11,448 bases of DNA from Methanospirillum hungatei (GCF_020216685.1 NZ_JAIWNS010000169.1:1-11448); one strand, 5' to 3'; numbered from the stretch's first letter, positions 1-6,787 are shown. The notes: a model not told the origin generated them from the letters alone. A program made the numbers and translations.

Positions 1-1467
1 CCCAAGTTCATCCAGTATTTTTGCCTTATATATCATGGCCTTTACATGCCGGGGATCAATCCGGAGCACCTGATCATAACACATCATTGCTTCTGACAGT
101 CTGACAAGATTTGTATAAATCTGTCCTAAATAAAACCATGCATCTGAATTTTCAGGGTGTATATGGATTACCTGTTTAAATAAGGTGATTGCTTTATGTG
201 TTTCATGCAATGCCTGATGCGCCCGTCCTTTATTTAAGAGAGCTCTGGTATCTGTAGGATTCTTATTCAGCACTTTCTGATAACTATCAATAGCCTCAAG
301 AAAACGCCCCGCACGGTGTAAGAGCACGCCCCTGTTAAACCAGGCTTTCAGATTATCTGGTTCTTCTTCAGTAAGGTATTCATAATATTGGAGAAGATCG
401 CCATACCTCTTCAATTTTCGAAGAGCGATGATACGATATCCCTGAGCTGCTGAGTCATGCGGATTTATCTGTAACGCTCGTTCAAGTGGTTTGAGTGCAT
501 CCTGAAATCTGTTTAAACCCATATATGCAAGTCCCATGAGATTCCATCCTGTTGACTGAAGCGGATAATAGGTAGTAATAAGGCGGGCAGTATTCAATGC
601 CTCTTCAAACCGGTTCATTTTCAATAGTGAAAAACAGGATATCCAGAGTCCTTCATATGCTTTTGGTTTCAGCCATAGCAACCTCTTCGTTGAAGATAAT
701 GCTTCAGAATATCTCTCCAGTTTAATAAGTATACGGGATTTTAATTCCCAGGCATGCTGAAATCGATCATCGAGTTCAAGCAGATGATCTACATTCTTTA
801 ATGCTTCTTCCGGGATGTTTGACAGAAGCTGACAAAATGCAATAAGAAAAAGAGTTCTCTTGTGGTCCGGATCGCTTGTGAGAAGTTCATGGAATTCCTG
901 TATTGCTGATTGATATTGATGCAGTTTAAAATGACAAAGGCCCTTAAGGAATAATTTTTTTACTTTTTTTATATCGCCAGTTGGTATCTGCTCAAGATAT
1001 GTGAGGGCTTTTTGAAAATTGGACTGACGATATTCCCCAAAGGCAAGATAATACAATGAAATGGAACGTGTTCTTTCAAAAGTGAAAGCTTTCTGGAGGT
1101 GCTCCCGGGCTTGCTCAAAATTATTTAAGTGTAAATGAATAATACCGAGATATAACCATCCAAGTGGTTCCTCTTCATCAGAAAAGATGACTTTTGAAAG
1201 ATATGGAAGAGCCTTAATCCATTCATGATCCCTGATAAGCTGAATCCCTACAGCGAGGTAAGGATCAGAACCTGATTCATATTCTTCCTGTATGTCTGAT
1301 TCTTCTTTTAGCTGGATTTCATCGGTTTCTTCCTGAATCAGGATTTGATCATCGGGGATTTCAGGTTCTTCAGCCACCTCCTGAATTATTACTTCAGAAC
1401 CAAACAGGTTGAGCGAATCAGAGGTAATACGATCCATTGTATCGTCTGATGGCATATCCTGATCCAT
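1..1467 (-). CDS. Tetratricopeptide-repeat (TPR) protein, C-terminus beyond the window
   Basis: An open frame of 489 codons runs from an ATG at 1467 to the left edge without a stop, so the C-terminus is missing. The first ~67 residues are acidic and probably disordered, rich in Glu, Asp and Ser. From about residue 70 to the edge the protein is made of ~34-residue TPR units with the usual W-L-G-Y/A-F-A-P spacing. Clear examples read AWFNRGVLLHRAGRFLEAI and DAWFYLGQIYTNLVRLSEAM, each ending in an NP or DP turn. TPR arrays form superhelical scaffolds for protein-protein contacts; no catalytic domain is visible and no signal peptide or membrane segment is seen, so it is probably cytosolic. The start is supported by an AAGGA site six bases upstream; a second ATG lies four codons in. 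The partner and specific role cannot be read from the sequence. Confidence 0.9.
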   Translation of the reverse strand, partial: MDQDMPSDDTMDRITSDSLNLFGSEVIIQEVAEEPEIPDDQILIQEETDEIQLKEESDIQEEYESGSDPYLAVGIQLIRDHEWIKALPYLSKVIFSDEEEPLGWLYLGIIHLHLNNFEQAREHLQKAFTFERTRSISLYYLAFGEYRQSNFQKALTYLEQIPTGDIKKVKKLFLKGLCHFKLHQYQSAIQEFHELLTSDPDHKRTLFLIAFCQLLSNIPEEALKNVDHLLELDDRFQHAWELKSRILIKLERYSEALSSTKRLLWLKPKAYEGLWISCFSLLKMNRFEEALNTARLITTYYPLQSTGWNLMGLAYMGLNRFQDALKPLERALQINPHDSAAQGYRIIALRKLKRYGDLLQYYEYLTEEEPDNLKAWFNRGVLLHRAGRFLEAIDSYQKVLNKNPTDTRALLNKGRAHQALHETHKAITLFKQVIHIHPENSDAWFYLGQIYTNLVRLSEAMMCYDQVLRIDPRHVKAMIYKAKILDELG

Positions 1468-1503
1468 ACGTTATCCTTGGATAGTAAGGGTATAAGTATT
1501 ATG

Positions 1504-1517
1504 CGCTAATTATAGCG
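1504..1517 (-). promoter_or_regulatory. Probable TATA box of the TPR gene inside a small palindrome
   Basis: The minus strand carries TATAATTA about 40-45 bases before the TPR start codon, enclosed in a palindrome with arms CGCTA and TAGCG around four bases. This spacing would give a short leader that includes the AAGGA ribosome-binding site. The palindrome could be an operator covering the TATA box, or a weak stem-loop at the 3' end of the membrane-protein gene pair, whose last stop codon is 27 bases upstream. The TATA assignment is an inference from position and composition. Confidence 0.4.
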
Positions 1518-1543
1518 AATAATAGGAAATGAAGGTATGAAAA

Positions 1544-2179
1544 TCAGAAATCACGGGCATATCTGACACACATAACTATTGGTACAAGATATAGGATTAT
1601 AATAGGAACAATCCCGAAAGAAATTTCGTTTCCATCAATAAGTATACCGACCAATGCAGTAAGAGGAAAAACGCTTATCCGGAATGATAAATTATTTATA
1701 TATTCTTTTGTCGTGCTTTTCCGAATAATCCCTGGTAACTTGAAAATATGAACCCACAAACACAAAAGTATAAGCCCGGAGATCAAAATATTTGCATGGA
1801 AAAGAATCCCATAAGGAATAGGAACATCAGAAATACTCCAGAGTAGAGATGATAAGGGAATAAATATTATTGTCAGAAGAAAACCAAAAATCAGATAAAC
1901 ACAGAAGCGGTCTATAAACACGCAATGGCGCATGATTTCAAAAGCCAGTATATAAAAAATTGCGAGCAGAATAAAAGTAAAAATAAAACTGAACCCGTCG
2001 AAAAATATTGAGAGAAAAAATTCAATAAAAAAATAAATGTCCTCTGATACATTTCCCGAAGGTAATGGAATATTATTTTTTACAATGAGTGTCATCGCAA
2101 ACGCAAATATTCCATTCATAAGAATTTCCAGCATATCCTGAGGAACGGGACCTTTACATGGTAGTTTTGGATTTTTCAT
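1544..2179 (-). CDS. TMEM175/DUF1211-family integral membrane protein (second of a tandem pair)
   Basis: A 211-residue hydrophobic protein with about six predicted membrane segments, resembling the bacterial/archaeal TMEM175 (DUF1211) potassium-channel family, whose members are ~200 residues with six helices. The first helix (NGIFAFAMTLIVKNNIPLP) aligns with the family pattern DGVFAIAITLLVL...P. Further matches to its upstream neighbour are IFIPLSS, FHANIL, a Trp-x-His-Ile and P-L-T-A-L-V-G-I-L followed by an N-E-I turn. The signature RxxxFSD of the first helix is degenerate: FSD reads LMN and the Arg is replaced. The start was set at 2179 rather than 2203: this ATG overlaps the upstream stop as ATGA and has GGAGG (2188-2192) eight bases before it. 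It is probably cotranscribed and translationally coupled with the upstream paralogue. Channel function is inferred and weakened by the lost motif. Confidence 0.75.
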   Translation of the reverse strand: MKNPKLPCKGPVPQDMLEILMNGIFAFAMTLIVKNNIPLPSGNVSEDIYFFIEFFLSIFFDGFSFIFTFILLAIFYILAFEIMRHCVFIDRFCVYLIFGFLLTIIFIPLSSLLWSISDVPIPYGILFHANILISGLILLCLWVHIFKLPGIIRKSTTKEYINNLSFRISVFPLTALVGILIDGNEISFGIVPIIILYLVPIVMCVRYARDF

Positions 2180-2829
2180 CTCTTTCTCCTCCATACACAA
2201 CAAGAATACCTGGTTGTCAGGAACCAGTCCAGAAAGAAGATAATCATAGTCCCATAATACAGATTTCTGGTCAGAGTGATATCATTCAGTGAGAGGAGAA
2301 TGCCGATGACAGCAGTTACCGGTACATATAATATTTTTCTAGAAAAACACCCGCAAATTCGTGTATTTTCAACAGCAGAAATTATTGGTGGAGTATGTGT
2401 GATATGATACCATTCACCCATCAGAAATATACTGATAAATAAAATATTGGTATGGAAAAAGAAGGCAATTATTGAGTTACCTTCAAATATCTGATAGAGA
2501 TGACTTGTTATCGGGATAAAAATGATTAAAATTAGTAATCCGAAATGTATGGAGATGTATCTTCTGTCAACCTTTTTTAACTGATGAAAAATATGGAATG
2601 TTATTATCCATATGAGTGCAATAATGAGAAAGGCATTTACGAAACTTAAAATATCCGGGATTTGCATAAGTCCAAACGAATCAATTTTTGTTTCAGCCAT
2701 TGCATCAGCAAAAGAAGGAAGACGGACATTTTTAAACAATAATAGTAAGGTAAATACGAATATTCCATTGGTCAATCGGCCAATATTTGTCTTTGTGACC
2801 GGCCCCTCATCTATGTTTTCTTCGAGCAT
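2176..2829 (-). CDS. TMEM175/DUF1211-family integral membrane protein (first of a tandem pair)
   Basis: A 217-residue, very hydrophobic protein with about six membrane segments. After a short polar N-terminus, helix 1 reads NGIFVFTLLLLFKNVRLP, like the TMEM175-family first helix. A later stretch (ALIWIITFHIFHQLKKVDRR, then HFGLLILIIFIPITSHLY) matches the family's W...H..f...D...l....L..iP pattern better than its neighbour does. The family signature RxxxFSD is degenerate (FSD reads LTN, no Arg at the usual place). The C-terminus is basic (RRKR). It shares IFIP, FHxNIL, WxHI and TAxxGIL with the downstream gene, so the pair arose by duplication. There is no Shine-Dalgarno site; a TATA box ~32 bases upstream implies a nearly leaderless message. 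TMEM175 homologues assemble as tetramers; a mixed assembly of the two gene products is conceivable but unproven. Confidence 0.78.
   Translation of the reverse strand: MLEENIDEGPVTKTNIGRLTNGIFVFTLLLLFKNVRLPSFADAMAETKIDSFGLMQIPDILSFVNAFLIIALIWIITFHIFHQLKKVDRRYISIHFGLLILIIFIPITSHLYQIFEGNSIIAFFFHTNILFISIFLMGEWYHITHTPPIISAVENTRICGCFSRKILYVPVTAVIGILLSLNDITLTRNLYYGTMIIFFLDWFLTTRYSCCVWRRKR
2188..2192 (-). promoter_or_regulatory. Ribosome-binding site that decides the start at 2179
   Basis: GGAGG on the minus strand, eight bases before the ATG at 2179, which itself overlaps the preceding stop as ATGA. The two upstream in-frame ATG codons (2203 and 2194) have no comparable site; the one at 2194 overlaps the GGAGG. 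Confidence 0.6.
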
Positions 2830-2857
2830 ATACTGTATAGATCATGTGATGTGTGAG

Positions 2858-2865
2858 ATAATATA
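2858..2865 (-). promoter_or_regulatory. TATA box for the TMEM175-like gene pair
   Basis: TATATTAT on the minus strand, centred ~32 bases before the start codon at 2829, with an A-rich possible BRE just upstream (GAAAAATCC). Transcription would begin a few bases before the ATG, which agrees with the lack of a Shine-Dalgarno sequence. Assigned from spacing and composition only. Confidence 0.45.
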
Positions 2866-3456
2866 GTGGATTTTTCGCTTCGGATATGACTTGGAGTTAA
2901 ATAGATCTACCAATTCACATCAAAACGCCTTGGATCCAAATCCGATAATATTGAATGATTAATTTCTTCTTCATCCACGAATATGTATCAAAATGTCAGA
3001 CAAGATATTATGTCTATTAAATGAAAGGTAATGGGCCAGATATTCAGTATATGCCGGGCAATATAATGAGAGTATTATATGAAATTCATCTCAACGTTTA
3101 TAATCTTTCTCTATATATACAGAAATATAAATCATGATAAAAGAGCAGACCAATAAATCTTAAGATGATACACAATATTCCCAAATACTTCTAATATGAG
3201 AAAAATTTTAACCCTGAATACGGTATAATTCTCGATTTTATACTCATTATATGAATGTATGAAAATAAGGATAATATGATTTCATTCGATAAACGAAATT
3301 TTAAAGATACTTTACATTCATCTTACAATTATTCAATAATTTTTATATATGTCAATAATTTATAGAATGCACATACGATTGAACCATATTTATCCAAAAT
3401 CCCTATTTCAAGCAGATATCAAAAATATTAATAAATTTTAGGAATTAGATTGATAG

Positions 3457-3464
3457 TTAAATAA
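3457..3464 (+). promoter_or_regulatory. Possible TATA box of the regulator gene
   Basis: TTAAATAA lies ~47 bases before the ATG at 3508, which would leave a ~20-base leader that includes the AAAGGA ribosome-binding site. The region is so AT-rich that other TATA-like words (for example around 3474-3484) are equally possible. Confidence 0.3.
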
Positions 3465-3507
3465 GATCTTTTCTTATATTATTTATGCAATATAATAAAG
3501 GACAACT

Positions 3508-3894
3508 ATGACCGACTCGAGTCTTCCGATTAAGTTATCCAAAGAATTAGAAGAGGTCGCTGACCTGTTCAGAGATATTGGAATGAAAAAAAATTGTGCT
3601 CTGGTCCTGGTCGCGTTACTTCAGGATGTTGATCTTTCCTCGCGTGAGATTGAACGGATTACAGATCTCAGACAACCGGAAGTTAGTCTGGCAATAACCG
3701 AACTCATGAAGCGAAGGTGGATTGATGTGGTTCGCCTTATAACGGAAAACAAAGGGAGACCTGTAAAAATCTATCATATTATTAAAAGGCCAGAAGATAT
3801 CCTCGAAGAACTAAGAGAAGAAGTTGTTGACGATTATGAAAGAAGAATACGGGAAATTGAACATATAAAAGAGATAATTTTAAAAAAGAATTGA
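3508..3894 (+). CDS. Winged-helix transcriptional regulator (TrmB/MarR-like, COG3355 type)
   Basis: A 128-residue, probably cytosolic DNA-binding protein. Residues ~15-40 form a helical lead-in, ~46-75 a helix-turn-helix (LSSREIERITDLRQPEVSLA with the following helix ITELMKRRWI), and ~78-93 the wing (an NKGRP turn followed by VKIYHI). Residues ~95-128 are charged and helical (EELREEVVDDYERRIREIEH) and probably a dimerising coiled coil. This layout matches small archaeal regulators of the COG3355/TrmB-like kind; there is no ligand-binding domain. The start has AAAGGA five bases upstream. It stands alone: the nearest gene upstream is the divergent membrane-protein pair 678 bp away, and downstream is a non-coding stretch. 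Targets are unknown; autoregulation or control of the divergent pair is possible but not shown. Confidence 0.85.
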   Translation: MTDSSLPIKLSKELEEVADLFRDIGMKKNCALVLVALLQDVDLSSREIERITDLRQPEVSLAITELMKRRWIDVVRLITENKGRPVKIYHIIKRPEDILEELREEVVDDYERRIREIEHIKEIILKKN

Positions 3895-3972
3895 TTTACC
3901 TTCCGAATACCTTCTTATCTTCAACTGATATAATACATTGAAAATCTAGAGACTTCCTCTTTTTCATATAAT

Positions 3973-4066
3973 AATAAAGCCATTTTCATTCTCGCCTTGA
4001 ATCCTCTCTTGAAATAATCGAGAAGAGAGGATTATTGCTGGTAATGTACACTGAAGGGGCTTTATT
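3973..4066. repeat. Nested inverted repeats (9-bp outer and 11-bp inner arms)
   Basis: The inner pair is perfect: AATCCTCTCTT (4000-4010) and AAGAGAGGATT (4023-4033) around a 12-base loop. An outer perfect pair, AATAAAGCC (3973-3981) and GGCTTTATT (4058-4066), encloses it. The segments between the two stems do not pair obviously. A structured RNA, a 3' processing/termination structure of the regulator message, or the relic of a small element are all possible; no T-run directly follows the inner stem on the plus strand, which weakens a simple terminator reading. Confidence 0.5.
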
Positions 4067-4177
4067 CAATAATCTAATGAACTGAATTAATTTTAAAATT
4101 ACTCATTATTTTATTATTCTGAATACGGCTTTGATGATGAACGTTCAGATATGTACATAAGAACCAATATTCAAGGG

Positions 4178-4183
4178 AAAAAA
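4178..4183 (-). terminator. T-run terminator after tRNA-Gly
   Basis: On the minus strand TTTTTT begins 13 bases after the tRNA 3' end, preceded by TATTTTCC. Archaeal transcription commonly ends at such T-runs without a hairpin. Confidence 0.5.
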
Positions 4184-4195
4184 TTATGGAAAATA

Positions 4196-4266
4196 TGCGG
4201 TAACCGGGGATCGAACCCGGGCTAAGGGCTTGGGAAGCCCCTGTCCTGCCGCTAGACTATTACCGC
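4196..4266 (-). tRNA. tRNA-Gly (anticodon CCC)
   Basis: A complete 71-base cloverleaf. The acceptor stem is GCGGTAA with TTACCGC, the D arm begins GTCT and ends GGAC, and the anticodon stem GGGGC/GCCCT encloses the loop TTCCCAA, giving anticodon CCC, which reads GGG glycine codons. The variable loop is four bases, the T arm is CCGGG-TTCGATC-CCCGG, and the discriminator base is A. The 3' CCA is not encoded and must be added by the CCA enzyme. No intron is present. It lies 58 bases downstream of the glycosyltransferase gene on the same strand, with no strong T-run between them, so read-through from that gene is possible. Confidence 0.96.
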
Positions 4267-4324
4267 AGATGCACCACATATGTTATCGATTATCCTTGAT
4301 AAATGTTACAATTCATCACGGAAT

Positions 4325-5242
4325 CTACTTCTCTTTCCGTAGCTTTTGAATTTCATGAAGAAACTCCCGCTGGTTTGCGAGTTGAATATCAGCCTGAATA
4401 CCGAACATGACAATCTGAATACCTACAATAATAAGGGTTACTGAGAGTATCGTGAGCGGAATATGATCAATCTTTAAAAGCCACTCATATACGATGTATA
4501 TCCCAATACCTGCACCAGCCAGGAGGAAGATGAGCCCTATAAGACCAAAATAAAACATCGGGTTATTCAGCTTGGCCAACCGGTAGATGGTTCGTCCTAT
4601 TTTTATCCCGTCATGGAAAGGATCCAATTTGGTATCACTTCCGATTCTGACTCCATACGATACCGGAACTATTGCCACCTTATCATCATTCCGAACAGAT
4701 TCAGAAGATATCTCGGTTTCAATACCAAAACCCTCTTCATATAGTCGCATTCTTTGAAGAGATGCAAGAGTGAATGCCCTGTATCCAGTCAGAATATCAT
4801 AGAGGTACCGCCCATGACTGATCTTAAATAACCAGTTTAAAATACGGTTTCCGGTTAAATTCAGGCGATTAAATGAGACATGGTTAGAGGGAATCAGACG
4901 ATTTCCTAATGTCTGATCATATCCGGATAAAAGTGGAAGAACCAGAGCATCTGCATCTGCAGGATCATAGGTATTATCACCGTCAATAAGGATTACATAG
5001 GGTTTTGATATATGTTCAATAGCCTGGATAAATGCAGCCCCTTTTCCTTTCCCTTTTTGTATGATCACGTTGGCCCCGGCTTGATGAGCCTTATCTCTGG
5101 TATTATCTGTACTATTTCCATCGATAACGAGAATATCATAATACCCGGCATTATGAAACTTCTGAATAAGAGGACCGATTGTCGGCTCTTCATTCAGGGT
5201 AGGAATAAGGACGCAGACCTGTTCCCTGGGAACTTCCATCAT
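4325..5242 (-). CDS. GT2 glycosyltransferase with two C-terminal membrane segments (AglJ/DPM1-like)
   Basis: A 305-residue enzyme expected to transfer a sugar from a nucleotide sugar to polyprenyl (dolichyl) phosphate at the inner face of the membrane. The GT2 (GT-A) fold is shown by IPTLNEE (13-19), VIDGNSTDNT (39-48), a KGKGKG turn (63-68) and the metal-binding DGD at 87-89. DILTGYRAF and GFGIETEIS are typical of DPM1-like archaeal enzymes. Two hydrophobic helices follow at ~229-252 and ~261-281, then a charged tail. In haloarchaea the related AglJ adds the first sugar in S-layer N-glycosylation; here that role is by analogy only, and no other glycosylation genes are adjacent. The start is a double ATG (5242 or 5239) without a Shine-Dalgarno site; a TATA box 24-27 bases upstream indicates a leaderless message. 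Confidence 0.88.
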   Translation of the reverse strand: MMEVPREQVCVLIPTLNEEPTIGPLIQKFHNAGYYDILVIDGNSTDNTRDKAHQAGANVIIQKGKGKGAAFIQAIEHISKPYVILIDGDNTYDPADADALVLPLLSGYDQTLGNRLIPSNHVSFNRLNLTGNRILNWLFKISHGRYLYDILTGYRAFTLASLQRMRLYEEGFGIETEISSESVRNDDKVAIVPVSYGVRIGSDTKLDPFHDGIKIGRTIYRLAKLNNPMFYFGLIGLIFLLAGAGIGIYIVYEWLLKIDHIPLTILSVTLIIVGIQIVMFGIQADIQLANQREFLHEIQKLRKEK

Positions 5243-5260
5243 ATATACGTTATTTTAGAA

Positions 5261-5270
5261 ACTATATAGT
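5261..5270 (-). promoter_or_regulatory. TATA box of the glycosyltransferase gene
   Basis: ACTATATAGT, itself a palindrome, is centred 24-27 bases before the two candidate ATG codons at 5242 and 5239. The spacing fits transcription starting at the start codon itself. Position-based inference. Confidence 0.5.
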
Positions 5271-5342
5271 CCAATCCTCTCGTTCTGTCAATATTAGTGA
5301 TAGAGAAGATATTTCTGACTAAAAAACCCTAATAAGTCTGCT

Positions 5343-5367
5343 TAAAAACAAATAATAAATGAAAAAA
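5343..5367 (-). terminator. T-rich terminator after glnA
   Basis: On the minus strand six T residues (5362-5367) directly follow the glnA stop codon, with another run of five (5344-5348) about 14 bases further on. There is no hairpin. This is the usual look of archaeal intrinsic termination and separates glnA from the glycosyltransferase gene. Confidence 0.5.
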
Positions 5368-6699
5368 TTAGAAATTATTGATGTATCGCTCAATTTCCCA
5401 AGGATGAACAGTGAGGCGGAATTCATCATTTTCTGCAACAGCTATCTTGGTCAGGTTTTCGACGATATGTGGACCGAGTGCATCACAGATAACCTTGTCT
5501 TTTAAGAGCTCATCATTTGCTTCGATAAGAGAGCCTGGAAGCATCTCAATACCTCTGCTCTTTCTCTCCTCTTCGGTCAGGTGATAAATATTAACATCGG
5601 TTGGTGCAGGAGGAAGGATCTTATTCTTAATACCGTCAAGTGCCGCTGCAATCATACCGGCAAAGAGCAGGTAGGGATTACAGGTTGGATCTGGGCTTCT
5701 GAACTCTGCACGAGTACTATTACCACGAGCAGCAGGGACACGAATCATTGCAGACCGGTTTGCTGCACTCCAGGTAATGTATACAGGAGCTTCATATCCG
5801 GGTACCAGACGCTTATATGAGTTAATGGTTGGGTTACCAAGACGGGTAAGTGCCTTTGCATGCTTCATAAGACCACCGATATAGTAGAGCATGGTCTCTG
5901 AAAGCTGGTTCTCTGCATTTGGATCAAAGAATGCATTCTTCCCGTCTTTGCTCAGTGACCCATGAGTATGCATACCGGTTCCGTTTATCCGGCCGATTGG
6001 TTTTGCCATAAAGGTTGCATGCATACCACTCATGAGTGCAAGGGTTTTTGCTGCAAATTTAAAGGTAATAACTTTATCAGCAACAGAGAGAGCATCTCCA
6101 TATTTGAAATCAATCTCATGTTGTGAGTCTGCAACTTCATGGTGAGATGCTTCAATTTCAAAGCCCATATCAGTCAATGCAAGAACAATCTCACGTCTGA
6201 GATCTTCTGCAGCATCACTGGGTGCCAGGTCGAAATATCCTCCATGGTCTACAAATTCGGTAGTGGCCTGTCCTTTTTCATCTCGCTTAAAGACAAAGAA
6301 TTCTAATTCCGGACCACAGTTGAAAGTAAACCCTAATTTTGCTGCTTCATCCAGATTTCTTTTCAGAACTGATCTTGGATCACCTTCAAATGGTTTGTTA
6401 CCGTATGTGTAAACATCACAGATAAACCGTGCAACCCGCTTATCTGCCGGTCTCCAGGGAAGAATCTGATAGGTACTGATATCCGGTTTCAGAATCATAT
6501 CAGATTCATCAATTCGTGCAAATCCTTCGATTGAAGAACCATCAATCCAGATTCCTTCAGTAAGGGCCTTCTCAACCTGAACGACAGGTATTGCAACATT
6601 CTTGGGGATGCCAAGGATATCATTGAACTGCAGGCGGATGAATTTTACATTATCAGCCTTTATCCGTGCGATCATTTCGCTGACCTTTGCATCAGACAT
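5368..6699 (-). CDS. glnA: Glutamine synthetase, type I (GSI-alpha-like)
   Basis: A 443-residue cytosolic enzyme, expected to be dodecameric, that makes glutamine from glutamate, ammonium and ATP. All core motifs are present: DGSSIEGF (53-60), GPELEFF with metal-binding Glu131/Glu133, the SHHEVADSQHEID segment with Glu188 and Glu195, GTGMHTHG with His244, NPTINSYKRLVPGYEAP with the flap Glu303, NRS (314-316) and RAEFRSPDP with Arg334. The length is that of short GSI enzymes without the GSI-beta insertion. Arg62 aligns with the B. subtilis residue tied to glutamine feedback inhibition, and the flap Glu is kept, so direct feedback control is likely. The ATG at 6699 has no Shine-Dalgarno site; a TATA box ~31 bases upstream suggests a leaderless message. 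It is divergent from the glutamate synthase operon, with which it forms the GS-GOGAT cycle. Confidence 0.97.
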   Translation of the reverse strand: MSDAKVSEMIARIKADNVKFIRLQFNDILGIPKNVAIPVVQVEKALTEGIWIDGSSIEGFARIDESDMILKPDISTYQILPWRPADKRVARFICDVYTYGNKPFEGDPRSVLKRNLDEAAKLGFTFNCGPELEFFVFKRDEKGQATTEFVDHGGYFDLAPSDAAEDLRREIVLALTDMGFEIEASHHEVADSQHEIDFKYGDALSVADKVITFKFAAKTLALMSGMHATFMAKPIGRINGTGMHTHGSLSKDGKNAFFDPNAENQLSETMLYYIGGLMKHAKALTRLGNPTINSYKRLVPGYEAPVYITWSAANRSAMIRVPAARGNSTRAEFRSPDPTCNPYLLFAGMIAAALDGIKNKILPPAPTDVNIYHLTEEERKSRGIEMLPGSLIEANDELLKDKVICDALGPHIVENLTKIAVAENDEFRLTVHPWEIERYINNF

Positions 6700-6724
6700 T
6701 GAAACATACTTCTACCTAATTACA

Positions 6725-6735
6725 TTTAAATTTAA
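6725..6735 (-). promoter_or_regulatory. glnA: TATA box of glnA
   Basis: An uninterrupted A/T word (TTAAATTTAAA on the minus strand) is centred ~31 bases before the glnA ATG, giving a predicted leader of only a few bases. This agrees with the absence of a ribosome-binding site. Confidence 0.5.
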
Positions 6736-6765
6736 CTCTCACGGATCATTTTTTTCTTGTTACTT

Positions 6766-6787
6766 ATTCATGTAGATTTACATGAAT
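6766..6787. promoter_or_regulatory. Candidate operator: 22-bp palindrome upstream of glnA
   Basis: Perfect 9-bp arms ATTCATGTA and TACATGAAT surround GATT. The palindrome is ~30 bases upstream of the glnA TATA box and ~185 bases before the operon's TATA box. That place suits an activator or a repressor that loops rather than one that covers the TATA box. The arms do not fit the NrpR operators I know from other methanogens (GGAA-N6-TTCC), so the regulator is unknown. Confidence 0.5.

Larger units (their letters stand above)
2830..3507. other. AT-rich 678-bp intergenic region between divergent genes
   Basis: No convincing gene, tRNA or repeat array is visible. The stretch is visibly much richer in A and T than the flanking genes and stop codons are frequent in all frames. 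The left end holds the promoter of the membrane-protein pair and the right end that of the regulator gene. A 29-codon reading frame at 3276-3365 is preceded by AAGGA but is probably chance. The length is unusual next to the compact spacing elsewhere in the window. Confidence 0.6.
3895..4195. other. Non-coding stretch between the regulator gene and tRNA-Gly
   Basis: About 300 bases with no supportable gene on either strand. It holds a short T-run after the regulator gene (3960-3964, a weak terminator candidate), the nested inverted repeats at 3973-4066, and the T-run terminator of the tRNA on the minus strand (4178-4183). Confidence 0.6.

Noticed and set aside
2180..2203. An 8-residue longer start for the second membrane protein
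   Set aside because: The ATG at 2179 has GGAGG at ideal spacing and an ATGA overlap with the upstream stop; the longer form has neither.
2612..2866. An 84-codon plus-strand frame over the start of the membrane-protein gene
   Set aside because: It is antisense to a convincing six-helix protein and shows no domain or ribosome-binding site.
3276..3365. A 29-codon frame preceded by AAGGA in the AT-rich spacer
   Set aside because: Very short, AT-driven composition, no recognisable motif; not called as a gene.
4196..4266. tRNA-Gly as an integration site for a mobile element
   Set aside because: No duplicated tRNA 3' end, integrase or phage-like gene is seen in the window.
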